Source: Calothrix membranacea FACHB-236 (GTDB lineage: Bacteria > Cyanobacteriota > Cyanobacteriia > Cyanobacteriales > Nostocaceae). From it: 40,030 nucleotides of DNA. The notes beneath the pieces were generated by a model that was not told where the DNA came from, made no database searches, and saw only the letters and a program-made list of their open reading frames with translations. Positions 7,771-16,279 of the stretch are shown piece by piece. A program made the position numbers and the translations under genes. Where the stretch lies: positions 1 to 40,030 of the forward strand of contig NZ_JACJPX010000075.1 in the NCBI RefSeq assembly GCF_014696315.1. The letters are read 5' to 3'. The first letter of the stretch is position 1, and each line of letters begins with the position of its first letter.

Positions 7771-8346
7771 TTAATGGAGTTCAAAAAACGACTCTTGTCC
7801 TAAATGTTTTACATAATTTTTGACAAGTTCCTGAAGAGTGCCTTGATTTCCTATGTCAATCCAGTCATCAATTCTTCCCAAAAAACAATATCTTTGGGTG
7901 ATAAATATCCGCTGCTGTTCATCAATCAAAATAAACCGAAGCATGGGCGAATAAGAGATTGACTTCTTAAGTCTAGTTTGTGCTTCTCTCAATTTATCTA
8001 TTAAACTAAAGTTTAGCAGTTCTGATAGCAGATTAACGTCTTGATCTGCTGTATATACAGTAATAATATCTTTTTTTATATCTATTTGGTAAGATTCTAA
8101 ACAAGAAAACTTTTTTATTCCTTCTTCTACAGATGTCCTTTCTTCATCACTAATAATTGTAGGTTGAACTTTTCTCAGAAAAACCTGAGCATTAGGATTT
8201 TCATAGATTTCATAGCCTTTAGGCATAGCTTCAACTAGATGCCCTTCACTTTTCATGGAAAAGAAGTACTTTGGTTTACCAGTTTTGGTCAGGCCTTGAT
8301 AAAGATAATATATCTGTTCTTTTCTATTCACGTATTTTATCGGCAT
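7771..8346 (-). CDS. Conserved hypothetical protein, 191 residues
   Basis: The protein begins MPIKYVNRKEQIYYLYQGLT and continues KTGKPKYFFSMKSEGHLVEA, then GYEIYENPNAQVFLRK. I remember this opening from unnamed conserved proteins in diverse bacteria but know no function for it. It is soluble, without a signal peptide or membrane segment, and mixed alpha/beta in appearance. The C-terminal part (YSPMLRFILIDEQQRIFITQR, DDWIDIGNQGTLQELVKNYV) looks folded and ordered. It stands alone, with a desaturase remnant downstream and the sigma factor gene about 215 bp upstream on the same strand. Confidence 0.65.
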   Translation of the reverse strand: MPIKYVNRKEQIYYLYQGLTKTGKPKYFFSMKSEGHLVEAMPKGYEIYENPNAQVFLRKVQPTIISDEERTSVEEGIKKFSCLESYQIDIKKDIITVYTADQDVNLLSELLNFSLIDKLREAQTRLKKSISYSPMLRFILIDEQQRIFITQRYCFLGRIDDWIDIGNQGTLQELVKNYVKHLGQESFFELH

Positions 8347-8562
8347 TTAATCTCATACCTTGCTACTATTTTCTTAGATTTCTCTTAGAGCAATTTTTGG
8401 TTCTAGATTTTAGTGAATTATCAAGAAAGTAAATCTTTCTAGTAAAATAAGGCGGAAATAAACAGACTATTCCAAATCAACGAAAATCTTATGCTGCATT
8501 AATTTTGAATTGGGCTTTGTGGTACTAGACTATGAGCTTGTTTATATCCTCAATCATACCAG

Positions 8563-9513
8563 TCATGAAGCTAAATATAGTCGGATATCGTTTGGAAAGC
8601 GACGTAAAGTATTCATGACTTGTTGTTGGATTTGGCGTACTTTTTGGGGACTGATATTTAACTGTTGTGCAACTTCTTGTGCAGTTAGTTGGCGCTCGCT
8701 GTCTAGTCCATATCGCAGAATTAAAACTTCCCTTTGGATCGGTTTAAGAGATGCCAACAACTTTGCGAGGTCTTCACGCAGACACTCCTGGGTAACAAGC
8801 TCATCAATAGAAATGCTATCTGAAGGTATGAGTTCTTGAAGTTCCATTTCTCGCTCTTCGCCTACACGCTTTTCTAAAGACACTAACGGACGAAATGCCC
8901 CTAGATATTCCCGCATCTGTTGAGGCTCTACCCCTATAACTTGTGCAATTTCTTCAGTAGTCGCTCTTCGACCCAGTTTTTGGGATAGTTCTCGCTGTAC
9001 TTTTCTAATTTGAACAAATTTTTCAGTCAAATGCACAGGTAAGCGCACTGTGCGAGATTTTTCTGCAATAGCTCGCATGATTGCTTCTCTAATCCACCAG
9101 TAGGCGTAAGTGGAAAATTTGTAACCTCGATTGGGATCAAATTTTTCTACACCCCTTTGTAAACCAATGGCTCCTTCTTGAAGCAAATCCAGCAGTTCTA
9201 ATTTACTCCACTGATATTTTTTCGCAATCGAAACCACCAACCGCAGGTTCGATGTCACCATCTTCTGTTTAGCTCGTTGACCTAGCTGTTGAATCCTGTT
9301 TAATTCTGTTTCATCTTTACCCACATCCGCCGCCAATTCAGCCCTCATCGGTTCTCGATGCAGCTTTTGCTTGAGCGCACTTGTAGCTTGCTCAATAGCT
9401 ATCATCTGCTGTATCTGTCTGCTATAGGCAATTTCCTGTTCGGCACTCAATAAGGGAAAACGGCTAATTTCTTGTAGATACTGGCGAACCATGTCTGGAT
9501 TGAGACGGGACAT
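8563..9513 (-). CDS. RpoD-like group 2/3 RNA polymerase sigma factor
   Basis: This 316-residue protein has the sigma-70 architecture without region 1.1. It shows region 1.2 (DMVRQYLQEISRFPLLSAEQ), region 2 (NLRLVVSIAKKYQ; LLDLLQEGAIGLQRGVEKFD; YKFSTYAYWWIREAI), region 3 (RLPVHLTEKFVQIRK) and region 4 (LKPIQREVLILRYGL; LTAQEVAQQLNISPQKVRQI). It would direct core polymerase to alternative promoters. Cyanobacteria carry several such non-essential factors, some on plasmids. The ATG at 9513 starts MSRLNPD; an upstream TTG adds only two residues. It is divergent from the AIPR-like gene, sharing a 266-bp spacer. Nothing here shows which promoters it reads. Confidence 0.9.
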   Translation of the reverse strand: MSRLNPDMVRQYLQEISRFPLLSAEQEIAYSRQIQQMIAIEQATSALKQKLHREPMRAELAADVGKDETELNRIQQLGQRAKQKMVTSNLRLVVSIAKKYQWSKLELLDLLQEGAIGLQRGVEKFDPNRGYKFSTYAYWWIREAIMRAIAEKSRTVRLPVHLTEKFVQIRKVQRELSQKLGRRATTEEIAQVIGVEPQQMREYLGAFRPLVSLEKRVGEEREMELQELIPSDSISIDELVTQECLREDLAKLLASLKPIQREVLILRYGLDSERQLTAQEVAQQLNISPQKVRQIQQQVMNTLRRFPNDIRLYLAS

Positions 9514-9779
9514 ACACAAAAATTCACGAATTCGGTAAATAAAGAAATTACTATCGCAGAATCATACAACAACTTCTACCGAAAATCACAACCCATCAAA
9601 GCATCACGCCACTCCCAGCGCAGCGTCAGTTAAATTGGTTGACCCAAAATCTTAGTCGATGGGAGTTAACGGGTTGTGGCGATCGCTTTCATAACTACTT
9701 TTAAATTTCTTTCGTGCCATTTGATTCTGAATTTTGTATTCTTCTTTGAAGAAGCTGCACTCCTTACATTAGAAAAACT

Positions 9780-10982
9780 ATGCCAAAAAATTGGGCTTTA
9801 AAAGTAGATCAGTATTTCAACGCAAATTCTAACTGCATTGTCGCTACCGCCCATGTAGATACCTTTCCCACTGACCTTCCATTAGAGCCAAATATCAGAG
9901 AACCTAACCGCAAAAGTTCCACTTACAGACAAATCTATGACTCATTGACCACTGAACCCGAAAAATTCTTTGAGCGACATAGCGGCATCGTGCTGTGTGC
10001 AAATAAGGTTAAGCCTAACAGTAAAAAGACACAGCTAGACTTAGAAATCCTTGAGGCACAAGAAGGCGGTAGTGATGGCATCATTAACGGAGGGCATACA
10101 ATTTTAGCCTTTCAACAGGCCAGAGGCTACAAGTTTGACCTCTCCAAAGCCAGGGTTAAAGTAACTATTCATATTGGTTTAAGTGAGGATGAAGCCAAAG
10201 ATATCGCCTTAGCATCCAATACATCTGCCCCTGTAGATGCGCGCTCAAAGGTAAACGCTAGGGGTGACTACAAATTCATCAAACAATTTCTAGCGCAACT
10301 AGAGCGTGACCAAGAAACCAAATTCCGCATCGCCTATTACCAAAACCAAAGCGGTGCACCCAAAAGTCCCCAATGCAACGTCAACCATTTGATTAAGTTG
10401 ATGAACTGCCTTGACAGAAATAAATACAACCCAGACAGCAAGAGTAGAACCAAACACCCACCAGTCAGTAATACACCGTCCTTGAGTGAAGCGGAAAGAC
10501 AAAGACTATCGAAATTACTGCCGCTACTGCCAAAAGCATTGTGGATTGAGCAACAATTATTTAAGACTATTGAGGAACATATCACCAAGCCCAGAAAAAA
10601 AGGAATCATTGACCTCGCTTCAATCGACCCGCGCAAGAATACGCTCTTGCCAGATAGCCGATATTCCTTTGGGTTTAGCGCGCCTGCTGATATTGCTATG
10701 CCCATTGTTGCTGCTTATCGAGTGTTTTTGGACGAGCAGTACAATTGGATTATTCCTTTTGATGAGTTCGCTCTTGATTTCCTGCAACATCTGTGGACTA
10801 ACTATTACAGGAAATACTTGGTGTCCGAAAAATTAGCTGGGAATACAGTTGGGACTAAAATCTGCCGCAATCCGGTAATTTGGGATAACCTTTATGTTTC
10901 AGCGCAAAGCTACTTGAATCAGCACTTGATCAAGATGGTTGGCTCAAACACCAAGCGCGAAGATTTGAAACTAGTGAATTGA
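9780..10982 (+). CDS. AIPR-family-like protein (abortive infection related)
   Basis: The protein is 400 residues, cytoplasmic, with no signal peptide. The segment DGIINGGHTILAFQQARG near residues 99-116, followed by NTSAPVDARSK near residues 147-157, resembles the core of the AIPR domain (abortive phage resistance family): a nucleotide-binding-like G-G-H-T motif and a later N-T-x-x-P-V motif. The N-terminal part includes FERHSGIVLCANKV, which fits the strand before that core. Known AIPR proteins are implicated in phage defence, but the biochemical activity is not settled. No methyltransferase or restriction partner is adjacent. It is divergent from the sigma factor gene. The family assignment is from motif recall only. 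Confidence 0.55.
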   Translation: MPKNWALKVDQYFNANSNCIVATAHVDTFPTDLPLEPNIREPNRKSSTYRQIYDSLTTEPEKFFERHSGIVLCANKVKPNSKKTQLDLEILEAQEGGSDGIINGGHTILAFQQARGYKFDLSKARVKVTIHIGLSEDEAKDIALASNTSAPVDARSKVNARGDYKFIKQFLAQLERDQETKFRIAYYQNQSGAPKSPQCNVNHLIKLMNCLDRNKYNPDSKSRTKHPPVSNTPSLSEAERQRLSKLLPLLPKALWIEQQLFKTIEEHITKPRKKGIIDLASIDPRKNTLLPDSRYSFGFSAPADIAMPIVAAYRVFLDEQYNWIIPFDEFALDFLQHLWTNYYRKYLVSEKLAGNTVGTKICRNPVIWDNLYVSAQSYLNQHLIKMVGSNTKREDLKLVN

Positions 10983-11178
10983 TTACTATGGTGGAAAGCG
11001 TATTGTTAGACTTCGATTGCAAAATGCGCTTTCCAAAAAAGCATCTCCATCATCGCAGTGCCGTAAGTAAGCGATCGCACGGTTAGAAGCCTTGTCATTA
11101 CCCACATTTTCTTATAACTGGCGATCACCCTTTAGCGTTTATACTTATACTTATTAGATAAATACAAATATAATTAGC

Positions 11179-11631
11179 TTAAGCCCGTTTAATTAAAAAT
11201 GCTACACTTGTAGAAATTACTTCTGCAATATCTGCTGGATCGAGTAAATAAATTTGTGCTAAGACTTCTCTTTTAATCTCTTCAGAACTCAAAGTTTTAC
11301 GTTTTTTTATACCTTGCAATTTTTGTTTCTCTAAACCTTGGCAGTATGTCGATAAGGAAATTTCTCCATCTAAATAAAGCTGTAATGATTCACTATCGCC
11401 ACCAGTTACCTTTGCTAACCGCTGAAAGTTCCTAGAATCAGCTTCGGGAACAGTTTTTCCTTTCAACCACCGATAAACTGTTGTGAAATCTACACCCAGC
11501 GCTTCAGATAAGGTCGTTTGAGTCCAGCCATCTTTTAACAGCTGCTCAACCAACTGAGCTAATCGTTTCTGGCGTTCCTGCATTGTAGAAGACCCGGAAT
11601 TAAAAGTGGCAACTGATACTTGAGGTTTCAT
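11179..11631 (-). CDS. XRE-type helix-turn-helix regulator
   Basis: This 150-residue protein has a helix-turn-helix at about residues 35-62 (GWTQTTLSEALGVDFTTVYR, then WLKGKTVPEADS). The C-terminal half is charged and helical (EKQKLQGIKKRKTLSSEEIK), perhaps for oligomerisation. An internal ATG at 11583 would remove 16 residues of low-complexity sequence and is a possible alternative start. It reads leftward into the gap below the AIPR-like gene, while an 870-bp non-coding stretch lies upstream. On a plasmid such a protein often controls copy number or maintenance genes, but its target here is not visible. Confidence 0.7.
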   Translation of the reverse strand: MKPQVSVATFNSGSSTMQERQKRLAQLVEQLLKDGWTQTTLSEALGVDFTTVYRWLKGKTVPEADSRNFQRLAKVTGGDSESLQLYLDGEISLSTYCQGLEKQKLQGIKKRKTLSSEEIKREVLAQIYLLDPADIAEVISTSVAFLIKRA

Positions 11632-12503
11632 ACTTACTTAATTTAATTTAGTATTTATACCACTGGATACTAACCACTAAAGGATACTAGGGCAGCTGTT
11701 GTGGGCTTAGATTGCTAATTTTAATATAACTAATTTAAGACTAAAATTCTAATATTTACAAGGGTTTCAGCTACCCCAACTGATTGTAAAGAAATAGACA
11801 AGCACAAATTTATTTCCTAAATCTCCAGATTCTTAGGGCTACTTTCAGCCTAATACCATCAAATCTGGAAAGCTCTTAGCACGGTGATTAATTTATCTCA
11901 GTCTTAGGAATTTTCAACAATACTTATTTTTGCTGTCTTGGTTTTAGAGCTAATTTGTAAACTTAAGTAAACTCTTCGTATCGTAAGGGTTTCAGGAATT
12001 TGAATTAATCAAGTCTTTATCCTGCGAAAGCTATAAGCTAATGAGCATTTAAGTTGCATAACCCCAAGGCTGAACCGCTGACCACAAGCGACTCATCCCG
12101 GAAAAATGAATGACGATTAGCTTACCCAGTAATGAATTGGGTGTCCTTAAGATTTTCTTTACGAATTAGCCCTTAATACAGGCATTTTGGGCTATACATG
12201 CCTACTTCTCCAAATAAGCATACGTACAACATCATAGTTAAATCGTATTTGTTGTTAAATCTGCTACTTTTATACTGCTAGACTAGACCTCTAATTTTAA
12301 CATTCTGTATTGTAGGATACAAATTATAAATATTAAGAAAATTTAAGCAGCTATGTAATTATTATTGCACTGTGCAATAGTAAGTATTGCATGGTGCAAA
12401 AGAAATACTATGTATACAAAAATATCTGTTAATCACAGCATAGTTCAGTATACCTCTAGTTTAAACAAAGACTTAAAACCTTATCAGAGGAGAAAACATA
12501 TTA
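11632..12503. other. Long AT-rich intergenic region (872 bp)
   Basis: No credible coding frame was found on either strand. It should contain the promoter of the XRE gene at its left end and of the ParB-like gene at its right end. Visible elements are an ACCCA...TGGGT hairpin at 12124-12142, two copies of AAGGGTTTCAG (near 11760 and 11985), and the paired palindromes at 12363-12401. The 12050-12180 stretch is richer in GC than its surroundings and could be a small RNA or leader, but I cannot assign it to a known RNA family. Confidence 0.5.
12363..12401 (+). promoter_or_regulatory. Paired 17-bp palindromes, likely operator of the ParB-like gene
   Basis: TATTGCACTGTGCAATA (12363-12379) is a perfect 8-1-8 palindrome. 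A degenerate copy, TATTGCATGGTGCAAAA, follows at 12385-12401, exactly 22 bp on, so both lie on the same face of the helix. They sit about 100 bp before the ATG at 12504. Autoregulation by the product of that gene, or a centromere-like role, is the natural reading, but it is inferred. Confidence 0.55.
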
Positions 12504-13508
12504 ATGTCATCCTCTAGCTCTGCCATTAATTTGGATAAACTTAATCTTCTTACTTCCACACCCGATTGTGAGCCAGTGGATTTAAAGAAAGACCATGAAT
12601 ATAACAAGACTAATGGTGAAAATATACAAAACAGCGAAATTATCAGCGAGGCTGAGGCGCAGGAACTAAGGAGGTTAGAAGCTAAAGTAGAACGTGGATT
12701 AAGAGCATTTTGGGAAATAGGACAAGCCTTACGCCAGATTCAAGATCAACGTTTATATCGGCAACACTACAAAAATTTTGAGGAATATTGCATTACTCGT
12801 TGGGAGATGTCTCGGCGTTCGGCTTATCAGCTGATTGAGGCAGCCTCAGTTTATGAAAATGTGCGCCATGGCGCACAAATTCTTCCCGCCAATGAGCGCC
12901 AAGCCCGTCCTCTAACAGTACTACCTCCCGAAAAACAACGGGAAGCTTGGAATAAAGCAGTTTCTACGGCTCCAAGTGGCAAAGTTACATCTGTCCACGT
13001 TGCCCAAGTTGCTAAAGAATATCAGCAAGGTAGTGTAGTAACCAAATCTAGGAAAAAGAAAACTCCTAACCAACAACAATCAACTAACAACTCTACAAAA
13101 TCAGTTGCGCGCAGCTGCTGGAACTGTACTCATTGCAGCCGAGAGTTTGTTGATGACCCCCAAAGCTTCTATTGCTATCAACTAGGGAAATTGAGCTTTA
13201 TCGAAAAGGACGGTAATCAACGGGCAGCTGAATGCGAATTCTGGGCTCATCGATGGGCAGAGTCAGATGAAATCAACAAGTCTCGGCCACCATTACAAGA
13301 AACTTTTACCTTAACTCTACAACTGCCTGCATACTTACAGCCATTAATACAAGATGCTGCCAAAGAATCTGGTTTAGTTGTAGTTGACTGGGTTGCAAAG
13401 CTTTTGAAAGCAGCGGTTCTCAAAAAAGAGACATCTCCAAATCCGCAGATTCATCAGAATATTATCGATGTTCAAGTGTCAGAAATTACTTTAAAAAGGC
13501 AAGGCTAA
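12504..13508 (+). CDS. ParB/KorB-like plasmid DNA-binding protein
   Basis: The protein has 334 residues. After a polar N-terminal tail comes a helical domain (VERGLRAFWEIGQALRQIQD, then YKNFEEYCITRWEMSRRSAY and QLIEAASVYENV) resembling the helix-turn-helix region of plasmid ParB-like and methylase-associated proteins. RQARPLTVLPPEKQREAWNK then resembles a ParB/KorB-like linker. The middle has a cysteine cluster (SCWNCTHCSREF, then YCYQ and ECEFW) that may bind zinc. A helical tail follows. A RBS-like AGAGGAG lies about 12 bp before the ATG. Palindromes in its promoter suggest autoregulation. No ParA is adjacent, so a role as a global plasmid regulator is as likely as partition. Confidence 0.55.
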   Translation: MSSSSSAINLDKLNLLTSTPDCEPVDLKKDHEYNKTNGENIQNSEIISEAEAQELRRLEAKVERGLRAFWEIGQALRQIQDQRLYRQHYKNFEEYCITRWEMSRRSAYQLIEAASVYENVRHGAQILPANERQARPLTVLPPEKQREAWNKAVSTAPSGKVTSVHVAQVAKEYQQGSVVTKSRKKKTPNQQQSTNNSTKSVARSCWNCTHCSREFVDDPQSFYCYQLGKLSFIEKDGNQRAAECEFWAHRWAESDEINKSRPPLQETFTLTLQLPAYLQPLIQDAAKESGLVVVDWVAKLLKAAVLKKETSPNPQIHQNIIDVQVSEITLKRQG

Positions 13509-13640
13509 CTCAAGCACGTCTGTGTTTGATGTAATGCAAAACAGAAATTGTTGTCCTACCTAAAGCCTTAAACAGCCAAAAGGGGCGCTCTTCAGCCTTA
13601 CAAACTGATTCTAGCGAGGATAGTTACAAAACTTGGTCAT

Positions 13641-13658
13641 TACTGCCATGTGGCAGTA
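13641..13658 (+). promoter_or_regulatory. Perfect 8-2-8 palindrome
   Basis: TACTGCCATGTGGCAGTA is a perfect inverted repeat in the 368-bp gap (13509-13876) between the ParB-like gene and the large HTH gene. It lies about 220 bp before the ATG at 13877. There is no T-run after it, so an operator is more likely than a terminator. The rest of this gap shows nothing else clear. Confidence 0.45.
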
Positions 13659-13877
13659 CAAACTTTGCTGTTTGCTTTTTCTTTAGCAAATTATATGATT
13701 TTGGTTTCGTTTATGGGCAAACAAGCAGGCATTCCTAAATACAACTCAAATAATTTACAACTGTTGGGATTGAGAGCAGTATGGCTTAATGCATTAAATA
13801 ATAGCTTGAGAATTATCCTGACATTTATCCCCAATTTTCAATCGCATATCTTGCGTGGCTGGGGAGGGCAACCCTAA
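13650..13877 (+). CDS. Possible small hydrophobic protein (weak)
   Basis: A GTG-started frame of 75 codons ends in TAATG, so its stop overlaps the start of the next gene by one base, the pattern of translational coupling. The N-terminal part is hydrophobic (LLFAFSLANYMILVSFMGKQ) and could be one membrane helix. Against it, the start codon lies inside a perfect palindrome, there is no clear ribosome-binding site, and I do not recognise the sequence. It may be non-coding leader. Confidence 0.2.
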   Translation: MAVQTLLFAFSLANYMILVSFMGKQAGIPKYNSNNLQLLGLRAVWLNALNNSLRIILTFIPNFQSHILRGWGGQP

Positions 13878-15445
13878 TGTCGATCAAACAGAATAAAATA
13901 GAGTATGCTGACCCTCAATCATCAAACTATCAACTAAGCATTTCTGGGTTAGAAGTACCACCAACAGCAAAAACAAATAAGCGTCTTAGAAAACCAAAAA
14001 ACCTTCCTTTTACAAAACCACCGTTGTTTACAAGCAAAAACTACGAGATAACCGCAACAGGCGCACCAATTGTTAGTGCCACTCAAGCATACCTTAAGCA
14101 CCCAGACTGGAGTGAGTACAGTAATGGCAGCCTTTACTTCCAAAAACCATTTGGAAAGGGTCGTTATATTGAGTTTTACATTCTTCATAAACAAGAGCAT
14201 CAACCTCAATACATCTTAGACCGCGCCGAACATCAAATTCTGGAGCAATATGGTGTAATGGCAGCAAGGCTTCATGCTGTGTTCGCCACATATGCAGCTC
14301 GACAAGCAGAACCTTGGAAGCAACCATTTGTTTTGCGAGGTTCAGAACTTATCAAAACACTGAAGATATATAAAAGTAAAAAACTGACAAAATCTCAAAG
14401 ACTCAAGGCGATCGCAGACTTAGCCATAGTAGTAGGGACTTTGGGTGCAGTTATCCACTGGTATGAAGGAGAGTTAAACCTTTGCATCAAAGAGCGTTGT
14501 CTGCTTTGGATAGTGAGCGTACAGGAATATAGTCAACCAAATTTGTTCGGAGACAATGATGACCTTTGCGAAGTTATAATCCGGGTACAACCAGGTCTTT
14601 GGACTTATAATTTCCTCAATTCCCAAGGTGAGCAGTCAAAAACCGCTCTGTACCAGTATGGATTTATCCCCAAGCAAGTTTTTGATCTAGATCCACATCA
14701 ACAAAAACTAGCTACAAGTCTAGCATTGTATATTATTCAGAATAGTCGCGCTCACAAGAATGGTGTTTACACAGTTCATAGCTTATTGAGTAACGTTTTG
14801 CCATCCTATCAAATTGAACAAGCAATTAATGATTATCGTTACGGCTGGAGACTAAAAGAAAATCTGGAAGAGGCATTACTAGTTTTAAAAGATAAGGTTG
14901 GTATCAAAATAGAGTTTGATGATAAAACTTACCCATTATGGCTCAGACCTTTATGGGCGATGCCGGATGAACTGAGTAATTTATCTGCAAAAGAACGAAA
15001 TCAGGAGCTTCTTGGAACTAAAAGATTGCCAGATAACTATATTCAAAATGTTTTGTTGCCTGCAAAATTGATTTTGAAGGTGTCAGTTCAAAGCCAAAAT
15101 CATTTGAGTAAATTTGAGACTCAAAAACAGCAACCTGCTCAAGAAATTTCTCTACATGAGACAAAAAATCATAATGCACACACCATAGTCAGCACCTATA
15201 AAATAGTAAAAACAAATTCCCAGGCAGAGGCTACGCCACAAATTTTTGAATTATCTCAAACAAGCGAACTTACTGGGGCTATTTTACGGCAGATTAGAAC
15301 AGCCAAACGCATAAGTCAAAGAGAGATTGCTCGCGCGGTAGGGATGAGTCAGAGTTGGGTGAGAGATATTGAAAATGAGGGTAGTGATAAGATGGTTGCG
15401 GAGAAGTATGCTGTAAAGCTCAAAGAAGTTTTGGGTCTCGTCTAG
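13877..15445 (+). CDS. Large plasmid protein with C-terminal XRE HTH, possible replication accessory
   Basis: This 522-residue soluble protein has a GGGGAGGG ribosome-binding site before its ATG. The last 60 residues are a standard XRE helix-turn-helix (LRQIRTAKRISQREIARAVG, then MSQSWVRDIENEGSDKM). The large N-terminal part is unrecognised. It contains segments such as KHPDWSEYSNGSLYFQKPFG, LSKSQR-like basic patches and HKNGVYTVHSLLSNVLPSYQ, which could be a winged-helix region as in plasmid Rep proteins. It lies between a ParB-like gene and the iteron origin/rep gene, in the same direction, so a part in replication control is plausible but unproven. Confidence 0.6.
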   Translation: MSIKQNKIEYADPQSSNYQLSISGLEVPPTAKTNKRLRKPKNLPFTKPPLFTSKNYEITATGAPIVSATQAYLKHPDWSEYSNGSLYFQKPFGKGRYIEFYILHKQEHQPQYILDRAEHQILEQYGVMAARLHAVFATYAARQAEPWKQPFVLRGSELIKTLKIYKSKKLTKSQRLKAIADLAIVVGTLGAVIHWYEGELNLCIKERCLLWIVSVQEYSQPNLFGDNDDLCEVIIRVQPGLWTYNFLNSQGEQSKTALYQYGFIPKQVFDLDPHQQKLATSLALYIIQNSRAHKNGVYTVHSLLSNVLPSYQIEQAINDYRYGWRLKENLEEALLVLKDKVGIKIEFDDKTYPLWLRPLWAMPDELSNLSAKERNQELLGTKRLPDNYIQNVLLPAKLILKVSVQSQNHLSKFETQKQQPAQEISLHETKNHNAHTIVSTYKIVKTNSQAEATPQIFELSQTSELTGAILRQIRTAKRISQREIARAVGMSQSWVRDIENEGSDKMVAEKYAVKLKEVLGLV

Positions 15446-15559
15446 GCTAGCATGTTGACTTTATGGGAAGATACCTCAAAAAAGTGCTTGCAAATTCTGT
15501 GTCGTCTAGAATTGAAGAGCAGCCCCAACCATTAGATTGAGCCACATAACGACCCAAGC

Positions 15560-15853
15560 TCAGCGACGACGGCTCCGAATCAGCCGGAACAGTCGGATGA
15601 GGACGAAACCCATAATTCCACCCCATAATGGCGCGCCGATGTAAGGGGGCAACCACACGCCCGGTATTGCCAGCACCTGGGCCACCATATACCACCACGG
15701 CTTCGATTCACCGCGCATACCCCAAGCAGCCATAATAAAAGTAAAGCAGAACACAGTATATGCAAACGCGCAGAGCGGGACAAACACCCAGTAAGGCCAC
15801 CGCGACGGTCGTGGCAGAGGAGGCTGGATGACTGGAGGTTCACTTTTGGGCAT
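15560..15853 (-). CDS. Small membrane protein, 97 residues
   Basis: The frame encodes a short proline-rich N terminus (PPVIQPPLPRPSRWPYW), then hydrophobic stretches at about residues 22-45 (VFVPLCAFAYTVFCFTFIMA) and 55-90 (MVAQVLAIPGVWLPPYIGAP, then GGIMGFVLIRLF), ending in a basic tail (RLIRSRRR). Two or three membrane helices with a cytoplasmic C terminus are likely. Its base composition is much richer in GC than its neighbours, suggesting recent arrival or another origin. It reads away from the replication origin. The family is unknown. Confidence 0.5.
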   Translation of the reverse strand: MPKSEPPVIQPPLPRPSRWPYWVFVPLCAFAYTVFCFTFIMAAWGMRGESKPWWYMVAQVLAIPGVWLPPYIGAPLWGGIMGFVLIRLFRLIRSRRR

Positions 15854-16279
15854 AGTTTTTGTTAACGGTCTAAGGTAGGCTGTTGACTTTAATGGAACTA
15901 CACAAGTATTAGCCCGATTTTTTGCTGCGAGTACTCAACCCTCACTACTCACCTCAAATTACCCCCCTCATGTGATATTTGGCTTCTGATATGAGGGCTA
16001 TTTTAGCTTAAACCTTTACACAGCAATGCTTATCGCTGAGTACTCAAACACGCTAAAATTAACGCCCCCTCGCGTGATAATAACGCCCCCTTGTGTGATA
16101 GTTACTTTTTTCAAACGCTTATACAGCAAGCTTTTTGACGAAAAGTACTCATCTGATCATATTGATCTATATATATAGTGAAGTACTAAATTAGCGAAAA
16201 AAGCCAAAATGCTATTTTACAGACGCACATAAATCTCATACATGGGAAATTCACACTCCCGCTTAAGTAAGTTGCGTCT
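15854..16279. other. Putative replication origin with iteron-like repeats
   Basis: The region before the rep gene holds three related ~21-bp repeats: TTACCCCCCTCATGTGATAT (15959-15978), TTAACGCCCCCTCGCGTGAT (from 16059) and TAACGCCCCCTTGTGTGATA (from 16081), the last two in tandem. GAGTACTC palindromes occur at 15929-15936 and 16038-16045, with a partial copy at 16144-16150. The stretch around 16015-16050 (ACAGCAATGCTTAT...AGTACTCA) is loosely repeated at 16119-16151, so the unit may be about 100 bp. An AT-rich block (ATCTATATATATAG) follows near 16165-16179. Iterons plus an AT-rich tract next to a rep gene is the usual look of an initiator-driven plasmid origin. Confidence 0.6.
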
